Positions 33,330-45,266 of a stretch of 64,000 nucleotides of DNA are shown here, piece by piece; position 1 is the stretch's first letter, and every line of letters starts with the position of its first letter. The stretch comes from Adiantum capillus-veneris (taxonomy: Eukaryota; Streptophyta; Polypodiopsida; Polypodiales; Pteridaceae): contig CM043943.1 in the NCBI GenBank assembly GCA_014529385.2, positions 102,031,855 through 102,095,854 on the forward strand, in the 5' to 3' direction. The notes below the pieces were generated by a model. That model ran no database searches. It was not told the DNA's origin and saw only the letters and a program-made list of their open reading frames with translations. The translations under genes and the position numbers were made by a program.

Positions 33330-33750
33330 CCACTATTGACTCATTTAACTTCGATGATGCTAGGTGGTCTGCATCCTTGTTCTGGTCTCTTGGCACATGA
33401 TGTACTTGTGCCTCCCTAAATCTCCTCATAAGAGATTTGGCTTCTCTCATTTTAGTAGAGAGACTGGCATTTTTGCAAGCCCATGTACCTTGCATTTGCC
33501 TTACCAAAAGCATGGAGTCACCAAAAGAATTTACTCTCTCAATTGAATTATCCAGGCACCAACAAAGGCCATGAATTAGAGCTTGATATTCTGCTACATT
33601 GTTGGAGTGGACATCTTCTAGAGTGATCCCTTCACCATGGATCCTCTCTCCCAATGGAGATAAGACCACGATGCCTGCAGCTGCCTTATCCTTTGTTCTC
33701 TTGTATGCTCCATCAAAGTAGAGGCTATAAGCATTGACCTGAGCCTCTAG
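33330..33750 (-). pseudogene. Second, archaeal-type RNase H
   Basis: Acidic positions are in the right order: LYFDGAYKRTKDKAAAG (first Asp), NNVAEYQALIHGL (Glu), FGDSMLLVRQMQG (Asp) and RDQNKDADHLAS (last Asp). It lies between the RT-linked RNase H and integrase, the arrangement known for Tat-lineage Gypsy elements. A stop separates it from the upstream RNase H. Confidence 0.8.
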
Positions 33751-33801
33751 AGCTAGAGGTGGTGGAAGTTCCTTTCTCTTTAAATGGAAAACGTTTTCAT
33801 A

Positions 33802-34218
33802 TCACTTGTTTGTTAAAATGTCGGCTAAGCATGCTTGAGTTGTTCTTTCAACCTGTATTGTATAATCCAACTCTTGAAGTCGCACCACCCACTTTGCTAT
33901 TTTGTCAGAGATTTCCATATGTTGTAGTGCATAGGGAAACATATCCTCCACAGTGATAATTACAAACCTCTTTGGCAGCAAGTATGGCCGAAATTTGGTT
34001 ACCGCAAACATGAGAGCTAACACTAGCTGTTCCATCAGGGTGTAGGCCTTCTCTGTGTTTTTGATGAGGCGGCTAGCAAAATACACAGGCCTCATAAAGG
34101 ATGTTTTTGGATCTTTTTGTAGGAGGGCAGCACCAATGGCCTCTTCTCCCACACTAGGGTTTACAAAGAATGTTTCTTCCCAACAAGGTTGAAGGATTAC
34201 AGGGAGTGACCCTAACAT
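33802..34218 (-). pseudogene. RT-linked RNase H
   Basis: Has EEAIGAALLQKDPKTSFMRP, YFASRLIKNTEKAYTLMEQL and ITVEDMFPYALQHM. The first catalytic Asp position reads Asn (FFVNPSVGEE), and the later Asp/Glu positions are partly replaced. This is common where the second RNase H takes over. It overlaps the RT ORF by a few bases in another frame. Confidence 0.75.
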
Positions 34219-34960
34219 TTTTTTATCTCTCTAAAATGCCCATCACTTTCTTCACTCCAAACAAGAGTCTCTTGACAAGTCAGCTGTTGTAGAGGAAATA
34301 TCACTTGGGACAGTAAGTGTATGAATCTACTCAAATATCTTAGCTTTTGCAAGAAAGAGATTAATTGTTTGATGGAAGTTGGGGAAGGTAGATTTAGCAA
34401 TGTTTCTATCTTTTCAGGATCTACCTCGATTCCATCAATGGACACTACATGCCCCAATAGTGTAACCTTGCTTTCCCCAATGTGAAATTTGTCCTTGTTT
34501 AGTTGTCCACCTAGCTTAGCTAAACGAGTAAATCCTTCATCAATCTTGCCGAGATGCATACTTTTGGAGCTGTAAATACAAAAGTCATCTATGAAAACCC
34601 TTATGGACTTACCAAAGTAAGGTTGGAAGACCATGTTCATGAATCGTTGAAAGGTGGCTGGAGCGTTGGTGAGACCAAAAGGCATGACTCGAAATGCAAA
34701 AGAGCCCCATGGTGTGATGAAAGTAGTCTTTTTCTGGTCCTCCTCTGCAATGCGTATTTGAAAGTAGCCAAAGTAGCCATCACACACTGTGTATCGCTCA
34801 TGGCCTGCTACTTCATTTAGAATCTCATCTTGAAATGGGAGAGGGAAGTGGTCCCTCTTTGTTGCAGCATTTAGTGGCTTGTAATCCACGCACACTCGCC
34901 ATTTACCATTCTTCTTTGGCCTCACCTCTACTGGGGAGACCCATTCTGAATCTTCTACTG
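34212..34960 (-). pseudogene. Tat-like reverse transcriptase
   Basis: Contains RPKKNGKWRVCVDYKPLNAA, FGLTNAPATFQRFMN and an intact catalytic motif, VFIDDFCIYS. A stop (TAA in VV*QN, about 35016) separates it from the protease ORF, and another (FI*PVED, about 34963) precedes RT. The catalytic core is otherwise well preserved. Confidence 0.85.
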
Positions 34961-35015
34961 GTTATATGAATCTTGCTTCTAAGAGTCTCTTCACCTCGGA
35001 CAACAGTGCATTTTG

Positions 35016-35795
35016 TTACACAACTCCTAATCTTCTTAGTTTTTGTACTATTGGCTTGCTCCCTTCTTTTAGATGGATATGATGCTTCACTGTAGTGACA
35101 CATGTAATGTGAGTGTAATAAAAAATAAACAATGATGCATGCTTCTTGAGAACATTTAAATAACCCTCCCTTTCTTCTTCCTTTATATCCTTGGATAACA
35201 TCTTCTCTAGGCGGGCATCCCACACATTCTCCATTTGGATCCTTGGGTTGTCTTCTGATGAGGTAGTTTCCTTTATGGTGACGCCCATGACTTCGAGAGT
35301 GCTATCACTCTCTTCACTTGAACTCTCTTCCTCATCCATGGATGAGGAGCATCCACTTGAGCTCCACTCATCAGCTGACGTCTCTAGTTCAAGGTTCTCT
35401 TGTCGCCCATTCTTCAAGTTATAAACCACCTTCCGACTATGGCCACCCACGTGAGGCCTCAACTCCAAGTCTCCTGTTGCCCAATCGTGCCTAGCTCCTA
35501 TACCCATGAGCCAAGGTCTTCCTAAAATAAGGGGGTATCCTTCTCCCTTTACTGGCATCACATAAGCATCAACCTCCGTAGTGATTCCAAAAATAGAAAC
35601 TCTCAAAGCTTTCACTACACCCACACAAGTGACAGAGACATTATTGGCCATTTTTGCCCTAAAGTTTGATGATTCCATTACCTCTAAACCCAATTGATGC
35701 ATTAGCTTTTCTGTCATGACACAAACCTCTGCTCCACTGTCAATGTAAGTTTTTGGAATCCGTTGTCCCTTGATTTGAGCCTCCACCAAAGGCAC
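35016..35795 (-). pseudogene. Tat-like aspartic protease and linker
   Basis: 259-codon ORF. The active site YIDSGAEVCVM is intact near residue 20, and YPLILGRPWLMGIGA follows around residue 90. The C-terminal half is Ser/Glu-rich (DEWSSSGCSSSMDEEESSSE) and ends in the RT lead-in KHHIHLKEGSKPI. Confidence 0.85.
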
Positions 35796-35867
35796 TATAT
35801 CCTTGAGACCATATGCTTTGATTACACTTACTAGCTTACTTCACTTTGCCCTTGTGCTCACCATTTT

Positions 35868-37204
35868 TTACCATTGTCGTCGCTGCTTTGGGGAGATATG
35901 AAGTAGTTGTGGCCAAGTAATCTTTGTTCCTTGAGAACTCACATCAGCTGTCAAGTCATAAGGTTGTGTCCGAGATCCCATAGGGAAATCAGAGATGTCA
36001 ATTTGAGACCTAGCACGGGTCTTTCTCTTCTTGGCTTCATCTTTAGTTGCCCGGGATGTACTTGCTTCATTGCTTGCATCCTTGCTTGTTTCTTTACTTA
36101 CTTCATCTTGGACACGCACATGCTTGATAGGCATTGTAGCCACTTCATCTATCTTCATCTTCCCTTTAGCTATTTCTTCCTGGTTGCTTCTGCCCTTGAC
36201 GACCTCCTCCATCCTTATGATGCTCACATTTGGTTGAGTAGCAGGGGCTTGAGCTTGAGCACGAGGTGGCTACAAAATTTGAGGTTGCGGTTGCTCTTGT
36301 GCTTGAGCTCTAGCACGGGGAGGACTTACTTGTTGTCGAGGACCTCTGACAGGGTAGTCATATCTTCTGGGATGAGGGCAATGATACATGCCATGGCCAT
36401 TTTCCCCACAATTTAACACAACATTTCCCTTGCTTGATGTCGCATTGGTGGCCGATTCCCACCATTCCCCTCAATAGGCCTTCTTGCACCCTGCACAAGA
36501 TTTACTCTCAAACCCTCTAGCTGGTTTGTGAGATTGTTTATTTGTTGGAGCATATCTTCTTTTTGACCTCTATTGAGGTCTGGTGCATTAGGCACATTTG
36601 GAGGTACGTGAGAAGCTTCCATAGTTGTGATATTGCCTCCCAAAGCTATCTGGCCAGCTTGGGCTTGATAGAGAATCTTTTGATTCTTTTCCCTAGCAAT
36701 TCTTAAGGCATCTTTAAAAGTATTTGGAAATTTTCTCTTTACCTTCTCCCTTAGCAAGGGGTACAAACCTGAGATAAATCGATCCGTTTGGAGTCAATTG
36801 GGAGTTCGCTCACCACGGTTTAGTGAGTCTGACCATTGTCCCCAAAGTTTCAGAAAACCTTCCTCATAGGTTGCATAACCATGAGGGTCAACTTGATGAA
36901 GGGCCAGAAGCCGTTGCCATAGCTCTTCTGCCGAATTGGCTCGTTGAAATCTTCGTAATAAATCCGCCTTCAATCCCTCCCAATCAGCTCTTTGGGTTGG
37001 ATCTAGAGCCTGGAACCATACCCTAGCTTCTTTTTTTATCACCAAAGGAAAAGCTCTCAATTTCAATGCTTCGTCATCCCTCCCAGAGACAAGGAAAGAC
37101 ATCTCCAAGTTATCCAAAAAATCCACAGCATTTTCCCCACTATGCCCAAAAAAATTAGGGAAAGCCATCATAAAATGGGTTGCCTTCCTCTCAATACAGC
37201 ACAA
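35868..37204 (-). pseudogene. Tat-like gag
   Basis: Capsid part at 37204-36413 in one frame with a stop at 36794: FFGHSGENAVDFLDNLEMSF, ARVWFQALDPTQRADWEGLK, LLRRFQRANSAEELWQRL, and RFISGLYPLLREKV across the stop. A knuckle-like VLNCGENGHGMYHC at 36370-36411 lacks the first Cys. A charged segment follows in another frame (36227-35868). Its start overlaps the pre-gag ORF end by 14 nt. Confidence 0.8.
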
Positions 37205-38066
37205 AGATGAAAACTTCTAGGCCCAAATCATATCTTATTAAGGGTAGAATAAATGGATTGATAGATGCATTAATCTCAGCTAGACGACGAGGGCCTAGTA
37301 AGTTCCTTATGATGTTTTGCAACCTAAGCTTTGTGCTAGCTATTATATGCACAGTTTGTCTAGCAAGAGGTTGGAAAGGTCCATATAAATCCCTATGATT
37401 CATGGAGTATGCTTAAAGCAAGATGAGGATGTGAACATCAAAAGATACATTATACTCCAAAATAGGAAATATTATAGGGTCAGGGGACAACAATATCTCT
37501 CTCAACCTCTCAGCTCCAAAATAGAAGACCAATCTTTGTTGGAAAAAATTCTTTCTATCAATGCGCACATTCACCCTAATATTTTGAACTGATTGAAAGT
37601 TGTAGAAAATGGGATTATTCATTGGTGCATTAAATACAAACTTCCATGAAGCACTTCATTGAAGTTCAGCTCTCTTGGATCCCACCATTTGAGAGATGCG
37701 AAGAATTTGCTCACCAGTGATTAGCCTAGCTTTGGTGTGACCATCTTCAACTTTGTAGAGTTCATAGGGTTCAATGGCTACCCTCCCAGCCACCTTGAGC
37801 CTTCTTGCTAGTAGTAGTTGGAGTGCATCACCATATGTAGCCTCTTGCCAATACCGCACACCATTGATGTGTAGCTCCCCCTCCAAAAACTTGTTAATAC
37901 CCGAGTTTGAGAGTGCTTTCACCACCTGAAGTCGAGGCTTCAAAGGAAGTGTCTTCACACTAGCCATGAAGCACTCAACACAATGCTTTGACCTAAGGAC
38001 TTGATGACTACAAGATTTTACTTGAAGCAAAGAAGGGTGTATGTAGTTAACTCTCTTTACCCGCAT
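37191..38066 (-). pseudogene. Pre-gag ORF with a duplicated segment, unknown function
   Basis: Three ORFs (38066-37656, 37622-37413, 37403-37191) share one frame, broken only by stops at 37656 and 37413, about 290 codons in all. The last two are homologous to each other: 61 residues align without gaps at a 73-codon period, with about 18 identities, including GxxRLxEI, a PxIxP pattern and Y/V/I positions near the end. The N-terminal part (LQVVKALSNSGINKFLEGEL, KVEDGHTKARLITGEQILRI) is not recognised. Position before gag on the same strand resembles ORF1 of Ogre elements; homology to it is not shown. Confidence 0.6.
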
Positions 38067-38189
38067 ACGTGCCGTTTGTGGATAAAGTCGCTTCTTTCCT
38101 CGAGCTTCTTAAGAAGACCATAGTAGAAGTCTTGGAGAATTTGATGGACCTTCCTTCATAGGATTGGCAGAGCGCTGCTTGAGAACTCC

Positions 38190-38207
38190 TCAGTGGGGGC
38201 ACCCATT
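38190..38207 (-). promoter_or_regulatory. Primer-binding site of the Tat-like Gypsy
   Basis: The element strand reads ATGGGTGCCCCCACTGAGG, about 17 nt from the LTR end. The core GGTGCCCCCAC is shared with the gag-only element's site at 24328-24346. Confidence 0.6.
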
Positions 38208-38223
38208 TATAAAAAAGGAAATT

Positions 38224-38313
38224 TGGAATGGCGGCCTCTACACCAAAACAAACTCCATTGCGCCACAAGGGAAATGAGATGAGGGAACCACCTAGTCTTG
38301 AACCGCTACACAA

Positions 38314-38356
<43 letters not shown>

Positions 38357-39687
38357 CGGAGAGAGAGTGAGAGAGAGAGAGAGACAAAAAGAGATATCAC
38401 TATGAATGAAGCATTAACCTTAGTGTGTGTACAGCGAATGGATAACTTCAAGCACTCCCAACACAAATAGCATGTAGATTACTAAACAACAACTCAAGAA
38501 TTAGCCAAAATCACATCAAGCACTCTCACACACACATAAAATATCTCTCTTAATTAATATAAGTAAGAGGAGGGGAGGTTGCTAGCATAAAACAATTTGC
38601 ACTCTAGAATGTGAAAGAATAGAGTGAATGAATGAGCTTTATGGGCTCATGATGAGTGATACAAAGACTCAATGGGGCTGAGGGAGACTTGAAATTACAA
38701 AGGGGGGGAGCCTCTTTATATAGGAAAGAGAGTTATTAGGAGTGAGGTTAAGATCCAAGTGCAATTTGTACAAATGAAGCTTGATTAGGGACATTCAACC
38801 AATGAAGAAGCTCCTTCCAAGTGATTTGCTGACCAATTTGCAACTAATTGGCTCCATCATCACTTGTGTTGTCTTCACTCCTTCCTCCATAGCTTGATTC
38901 CAAGAGATTCCTTATTTTAAAATGTAAAGAATCTACATAAAATCAATACATATCTAGTAATAATAGAAAGGGGTTGAATGAGAACTTATGAATTACAACA
39001 ATATTAAGCATAATTTGAGAGGTGATTAGAAGAGGAATTTGTGATGATTTTTCGAGCTTGAGAGAGAGGAGGAAGGAGGGGAGGGTGAGAAGGCTAATGG
39101 CTGATTTTTAGAGAAGGACTCAATGTGGAAAAGGAAGGGTGTGTGTGTAAAGGTAGAGGGGGTGGTCTCCACCACAGTTGAAAAAACTAGCATCCGCCAT
39201 TTTGGCCATATCTCCTAGACCGTAGATGCAAAAATTATAAAACAAATATGGCCAGAATCTCCAGCTCATCAGCTACAACTTTGATGAAGACAACTTTTCT
39301 TGGATCGGAGTGGAATTAGTTTTTAAAAATCCAGCAAAATCATGTGTCTGTTTCCTTCCTTTACCAAGTCTTCCACCTGGGTCCCATCTATTTGAATCAT
39401 CATATGGCTCCAAAGCCATGATGATATGAGCCACTCATGACCCTTGAATCATGGGTGCATGGCTCCACAACCACATCATATCTTTTCTTTTCACATTTAC
39501 ATATTTCCCTTCCTTTACCACGAGGTTCTACCTTTCACCTCGGTGAACTAGTCAAGGAAAAATTCCCATCAAATCATTTTTTGAATTTTTCCAAGAGGTT
39601 GTTCTCACTCTTTCTTTTATTGTAACCTCTAGAAGAAAGGAAAACACAAAAATATAGTAAACAAAAATTTGTGATAGGCTCGGATCA
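38224..39687 (-). repeat. 5' LTR of the Tat-like Gypsy
   Basis: 1,464 bp. GA microsatellite at about 38315-38392. Minus-strand TATA box TATATAAAG at 38714-38722. Ends CTCGGATCA against Copia RT sequence. Confidence 0.9.
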
Positions 39688-39865
39688 CCGGCAATCAACA
39701 TGTCATCCACATACAAAATAAGGATCAGCCAACTGCCATCCTTAGCCTTCGTTGTATATAGACAGTGATCGAACTCACTACGTTTGTAGCTTGAGAAAGC
39801 ATAAACTTGTGGAATTTATGGTACCATGCCCTCGGTGATTGTTTTAAGCCATCAAGACTCTTTAA
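39688..39865 (-). pseudogene. Copia reverse transcriptase, catalytic part
   Basis: The element strand encodes LKSLDGLKQSPRAWYHKFHK and, after a frameshift, ILYVDDMLIAG, the Copia RT catalytic motif. The fragment is cut by the Gypsy LTR on one side and by the TTAA element on the other; RT resumes at 41279. Confidence 0.85.
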
Positions 39866-41278
39866 CACTAGGTGGTAACCTAACAGGACATAAAAGTGTC
39901 CTTTCAGGGTTTTGAAAAAAAACCTCCAAAACCATAGTAGATCTACTCATTTTGTAAAATCCTTTCATGAGGTAATATAGTTCAAGGCCTACTACACATG
40001 GAAAAAAAAAGAAACTTGTAAAAATTTCTCATCTTTTGGTCACACCAAGCCTCCAAAGTTGATGCACCAGTACATTTTCATCAAAATAGACATTTCTTAC
40101 GTTTTTTGTTGCATAAAAATAAGATTAGGGATTTTTGTAGGAATTTAGATAAATTCCCTAGCTAACTTCAATGGGTTGGTGATCAGTACATATGATTGCT
40201 TCTCACTCACTATTTTTTGTTTTGCCAAAAGAAATAGGTACAAAAAAGTTGAATTTTTACCATTCTGCAAACCTATCATCAAAGTTTCTATAGCCACTCT
40301 CAATACAAATAGTATATGCATGTTTTCAGTTTCCCTATTGTCCTTTAGGTTCATAAGGAGCCATGGAGCATATCAAAAGAATAATACATCTCTTACCAAG
40401 GGGAATCTTGGGGACAAAGATGAAGTGCTAAATAGAGCAAACATGAAAAAACTGGGTTCAACATTATGAGTTGTAGAATCCCATAGAAACTATTCAATAT
40501 CTAGCCAAATTTGATCCTTATGACTAGATATGGTTACTACCTACAAAATGCATGTAGTGGTCACAAGAAACTAACAATATATGAAAAAGCTATACTTGAT
40601 ATACTAGAATGTTTCGTTTTCTTCTATAATTGAAAAAATCAACCATCGTTGTCTACTAATGCAAAAAAATAGGGTATTAGAGTGCCCACAAAACTCAAGG
40701 AATATTAGGGTCCCTTCTTTATGTCCTACAATAAGCTATGATACGACATAGCCAAAATCAAAACTGCATTTATTTCCCCCATCATCACGAAAAAAGACAC
40801 CAAAAAAATCATAGCAAGAGCTCAAAATTTTGGCAAAAAAATAAGATTTTGACAACTTTTTGTAATTTGGTCAATAACTTACAACTTTTCAAACATTTAT
40901 TCTCTCACCCTCTAGAAGCATCCAGGACATGTTGAGGACTACTCAAAAACAATACGATTTCTATGCATTATCAAGGACCTAACAAGATGAAGTCCTAGAG
41001 CGGTATCATCGCCACAAACGTTAAAAAAGCCAAAAACCAGCCTGACCGTTTTTTTCACACAGTTTCTAGGTTGTGAAATGTTGTGCAAGGACACAGGTTA
41101 AAGATGGACATGATATTCCAAAAAAATGGTCGAGCTCTTTTTCAGCTCATGAGACAACTTTCTAAACTGATTAGTAACTCTCAAACGCCATCTTTGACAA
41201 ACACCTTGACATAGTCCTCAAGGTCAAATGGTCACTTAACAGGACATCCAAAAGTGTCACCATTACCAATCCCTAGTG
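39866..41278 (+). mobile_element. TTAA-flanked DNA element, copy B
   Basis: 1,413 bp, ends CACTAGGTGGTAACC and ATTACCAATCCCTAGTG. It is inserted in Copia RT between the VCQL-like and KSLDGLKQ segments. The left flank is TTAA (39862-39865); the right is TCTA, a decayed copy. The interior is collinear with copy D but with many small indels, so this is an older copy. Non-coding. Confidence 0.8.
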
Positions 41279-41830
41279 TCTACCACAACTGGCAATACCC
41301 AACTCTTCCTCCTGCCTTTCCCCTCACAACAAACCCTTTCCGAACCCTGGTGCATGTAAATTTCCACATCTCAAATCACCATGCCCAAGAACGTGTCCTC
41401 TTGACAACCATCCTTGGTAGTGCAACACCAAATCTAACTTCTGGAAAACCTTTGCAAGACTCAAGCCCCATCCAACCAACTCACTGTATCATCTCTGTAC
41501 CACACGTTGAGAGCTAAGAAGCACTTCATCACAATTCAATGCACTTGCCCCTTTTTCTTCTCACAGCCCTTGGCAACACAGCCTTGCTCACTCCTCTTTA
41601 CCGCCCTTGGCTTCTGACCACTTCATGACCATAGCGGTGCATCTTCCCCACTAGACCTTAAACCCACTACGACTTACAAGGTAGAGCCTTCTTGCCCCTA
41701 TGGTAATGTAAACTAGCTTCCATGTCTCGGTTTTTATCGTAGCAGCTGTCATCACTGATTGCATGGCAATTTGCCAATTCCCGGAGTCTTCTTCATTCTG
41801 TACTACTTCCTTGTACACATGAACAGCTCA
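41279..41830 (-). pseudogene. Copia reverse transcriptase, N-terminal part
   Basis: Broken frames still show AMQSEMTAATIK, a KCKWVFK-like stretch, a DVKTAFLHGD-like stretch and EIYMHQ, the usual order of Copia RT. Several frameshifts and stops. Confidence 0.65.
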
Positions 41831-43330
41831 TTGCAATCCGTCACACATGACATAGTGTTCACCTGAGATGGAACAAACCTCATCAGGAGGTCGCATGATA
41901 ATAAGTCCAGATCTACGCACAATAGGTGGCTTAGGATCAGCCACAACCTGTGGTTCCACTCTATTCCTGTCCTCTTCCTCTTGAGCCCTGACATTTTGTC
42001 TTGCACGCTTTGCAAGTTCATCTTCTTGGAAGACAACTTCTTCTAATCTCCCCACACCCCACTCTGGTTTAGAATGATATTTGGGTTCATTAAAGTGAAA
42101 CATCATCCTGCTGTGGACACACCTTTCGGATTCCGGATCCCAAAGTCTGTACCCCATCTCACCAAAATTACCCCATGCCTAGAAAGATGCACTTTCGACT
42201 CTTTGGCTCAAGTTTGCTTCATAAATTCCTTTGGAACGTGAGTATATGCCTCCACATCCAAAGCACTCTGAGATGCTTGTATGAGGCCATTTTGCCTGAC
42301 CATACCATCTTCTGGCACTGAATCCTTCTGCAAAACCTTGCTTCAGCAAGAGTCTATTCATAAGATGAACAACTGTCTTGATCCAGCTTCACCCAAAACC
42401 CACCTTTGGCAGCTGTATATTAGACAACATACTTCTGACTTCTCTCTTGTATGGTCCTATTCATCCTCTCAGCAACACACATTTTGAGGAAGATTGTAAG
42501 GAGCAGTAAGTCTCACGTTTTTATACCTTTTGACTCAGAAAAGTCCTTGAAAGGCCTTTGAAACATACTCTCCCCACCACGTTCAGTGCGTAAGCCTCTC
42601 TTAACTTCTTTGCCCACAGCTCAGATTCTCCACAAGTGTCCACAAACATCTTTTGAAATCACTAAACGCCTCATCCTTGTGCTTGAGAAAGTAAAACCCC
42701 ACCTATACTTTCCTTGAGTAATCATCTATAAATGGTCATAAAGTAAGAAGCTCCCCCTAGAGATAGGTTAGGCGCATAGGTCCACAACAACACGCATCAC
42801 AAGACACAAGTGCCCAATAGTGAATTGCTCTGTACTTCTCTCTACTCTTTCTATGCTCTATGTGGCTGCTGTGTTTGTTTGCTTACCCATACAGACAATG
42901 TTCACAGAATTCAAAATCATTAATGAAAACCAGGGAGATAACAAGAACGAGACACAAGATTTCCATTCTCTTCTTGCACTAAAGATCCTACCCCGGTACT
43001 TGCCACAAAGCCAAAACTCTTCGGCTGTATCGGTTACATTGATTACATTTTTAGAGACATTTGATACATACCAATCATGTAAATTCCGTCCCTCCCGACT
43101 TTACTCCATGTCCGCTAGTGTCATAGAACCATTGGATATCTCTCCCACATGTTCTGTCACAAAAGTGTGATGTACCAGCATCACAAGTAAACCTATGCTG
43201 ATCAAGATCTTTGTAACTTGCGGGAACACCTGGTCTCACATTCTTCAGCGCTGAAAGAAGAGCCATTCTGGAAACTTCAATTGAACATCTCCAACACCTA
43301 AGATTCTCCCATGTCTGCCACATTGCCTAG
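41828..43330 (-). pseudogene. Copia integrase with protease remnant upstream
   Basis: ORF 42157-41828 begins GYRLWDPESERCVHSRMMFH, the C-terminal GKGYR-type end of Copia integrase, followed by an Arg/Glu-rich linker into RT. The catalytic core (about 42180-43000) is too frameshifted for confident motif calls. Near 43100-43300 a frame has LISIGLL and EISNGSMTLA, typical of the segment between protease and integrase. Confidence 0.6.
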
Positions 43331-43559
43331 CTGAAATGATCTTTAGTGGTCACATAAGAGGTAAACCACTCCTTGTTTGGAGACACAGAAGTGATAGCCA
43401 CTGAATCATATAATCAAGTCACTCAGTGCATTTCCATAGATGCTGTAAGAAGAGCCGAGTCTAGTCTATTGAATTCTTCAAGAAGTAAGATGTCTTCTGA
43501 CACTAGACTGTCATCCTCTGCAACAGTGTTTGTCACATTTATTTCTTGAATCTTCACTG

Positions 43560-44500
43560 AGGACTTGTTCTTGGCTCACCATGGTCTTCAGCTTTCTCTT
43601 TGCCTTTTTTTGCTTTCATTCTCTGCAGTCTCTTTTCATGTGACCCTTCTTGCCACAATGGTAGCATTCTATGTCACTCTTGCCTTTAGCACTGCGGGAC
43701 TTGCTATGAGACTGATTTCTATTTCCACCTTTGTACTTGTCTCTTTGGTTCCTTCCCTTAACAACTAAGAGGCTGTTCCTTTGCCTTTGTCTCATTGTCT
43801 TTCTTGGTTTCTTCAAGAAGACAGACTTCCTTCTACACCTGTTATGTTCAAAACCATCTGGAGGTGCAAAATTACTCAAAGATGTGCTGCAAAAGTGTCC
43901 CAACTTTCCGGCAATGTGAATCAACAAGAACATAGCTCTAACAGGTTCATCATCAAACTTGACACCTTGAAAGATGACAAATGACTGTAAGATTGTGTTG
44001 AATTCCATTCAGATGATTGGACATAGATGTCCCTTCTTTCATCTTTTAAAGTCTAACAAACTTACTTAAGCAGTATACCTGTGAAGCATCACTTGCTTCT
44101 GCATAAAAAGAGTGCACTCAGCTGTTTTAACCATAGCTTGATAAGCCTACATCTCGTCTGCTACATTGAAGTAAATGCTTTTTAGCCAAAGTCAGCATAA
44201 TGGTAGAAAGTGTCAATTCATCCATTTCGCTTCCATTCATCTTCGTCCATATCTTCTGTTTTAATCCCCTTGAGCTTTATAGGTTTTTATTTGCTTCTTT
44301 TGTACCAACACGGACACAATCTGCTTCTTCCACAATGGGAATTTGGATTCCATCCAGCTTCTTGATATTGTAAAGAGCAGTGTGTGTGATCCAACCATAG
44401 CTACGCTTCAGATATTAGTTTACTTTCTTGGATAAAAAATTCAGCAGAGTTTCCCCTGTAAACTGACCTCACTGAACCAATATCACCCTGTCAAATGAAC
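43560..44500 (-). pseudogene. Copia gag with CCHC zinc knuckle
   Basis: The frame at 44008-43616 has FDDEPVRAMFLL, FCSTSLSNFAPPDGFE and a basic segment, and ends with a perfect knuckle, CYHCGKKGHMKRDC. Upstream capsid sequence (44010-44500) is recognisable only in pieces. The leader 44500-45252 is non-coding; the ORF 44809-45228 has no known domain. Confidence 0.75.
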
Positions 44501-45252
44501 CAAGAAAGCTTCAGATTCTGCATAAATTTCGGCAGAGTCTCCTTTGTAAAATGGCTCTGGTTGGTATCACCGAAAGGATCTCAACATTCGAGAATCCCCG
44601 AGCTCAATAAAACCTCACTCGACCCTCAACAAAGGCTGCAGTGAATCTGACAATACATAGACTTTCCACAAAGTCATACATCCACAAATTTCTCACTGTA
44701 TGCTGTAACCGTTGCGGCGGTTGTTTGCTGCGTGACTCATAGCCAGCAAACCCTCAACAGACATACATCATCTCTGACAATACATCCCATGTGGAAGTAC
44801 CTGCAATGTCAGGATGAAATCTGGAATATCAAGCAGCAAACACAAGCTACCTGATGAACTAGTGGATGTCGCCTACAATCTGTGTGTAGATGCGTGCGTG
44901 TCGTATGTGACACGCCTCCAAGAACTGTGAGCCGTCCTTCGATGTATAGACAGCCACAAATCAACACTCTGGGAGTGCCAATATCCGCAGCACCTGCAAT
45001 CGTAGGCCGAAATACTAAATTTGCAAAGTCAGGTATGCACCCGCCAAGACCACGTAGTCGAAAATTGGCCTGCGCAGAACTTTGTCGAAGCCGAACGGTG
45101 ACCGAGATGACCTCAGAATGAAATTCTGAGAACACCAAGTCCTTCGGGCTGTCCCACAGGAATTGGGGCCATGTTTTCGCCTGTCGAATCTCACTCCAAT
45201 CTGAGCAAGTGACTCTGGCTACCTGCAAATGTTGTCCCGAGCCTCGATCTGA

Positions 45253-45264
45253 GCTCTGATACCA
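45253..45264 (-). promoter_or_regulatory. Copia primer-binding site, initiator-Met tRNA
   Basis: The plus strand is GCTCTGATACCA, 2 nt from the LTR start at 45267. Confidence 0.85.
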
Positions 45265-45266
45265 GT

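Larger units (their letters stand above)
30500..39687 (-). mobile_element. Tat-like Ty3/Gypsy with pre-gag ORF and two RNase H domains
   Basis: LTRs of about 1.47 kb (30500-31971, 38224-39687) run TGGAATGGCGG to CTCGGATCA. Element strand order: pre-gag ORF, gag, protease, RT, RNase H, second (archaeal-type) RNase H, integrase. A second RNase H marks the Tat lineage, and a pre-gag ORF recalls Ogre elements, but these LTRs are shorter than Ogre's. The polypurine tract TTTGGGGGAGCTG adjoins the 3' LTR. No target duplication is found: flanks are AAATT and CCGGC, and host Copia sequence is missing. Confidence 0.85.

Noticed and set aside
35907-36416. 169-codon plus-strand ORF
   Set aside because: Antisense to the Tat-like gag/linker; hydrophobic only because of the complementary charged region.
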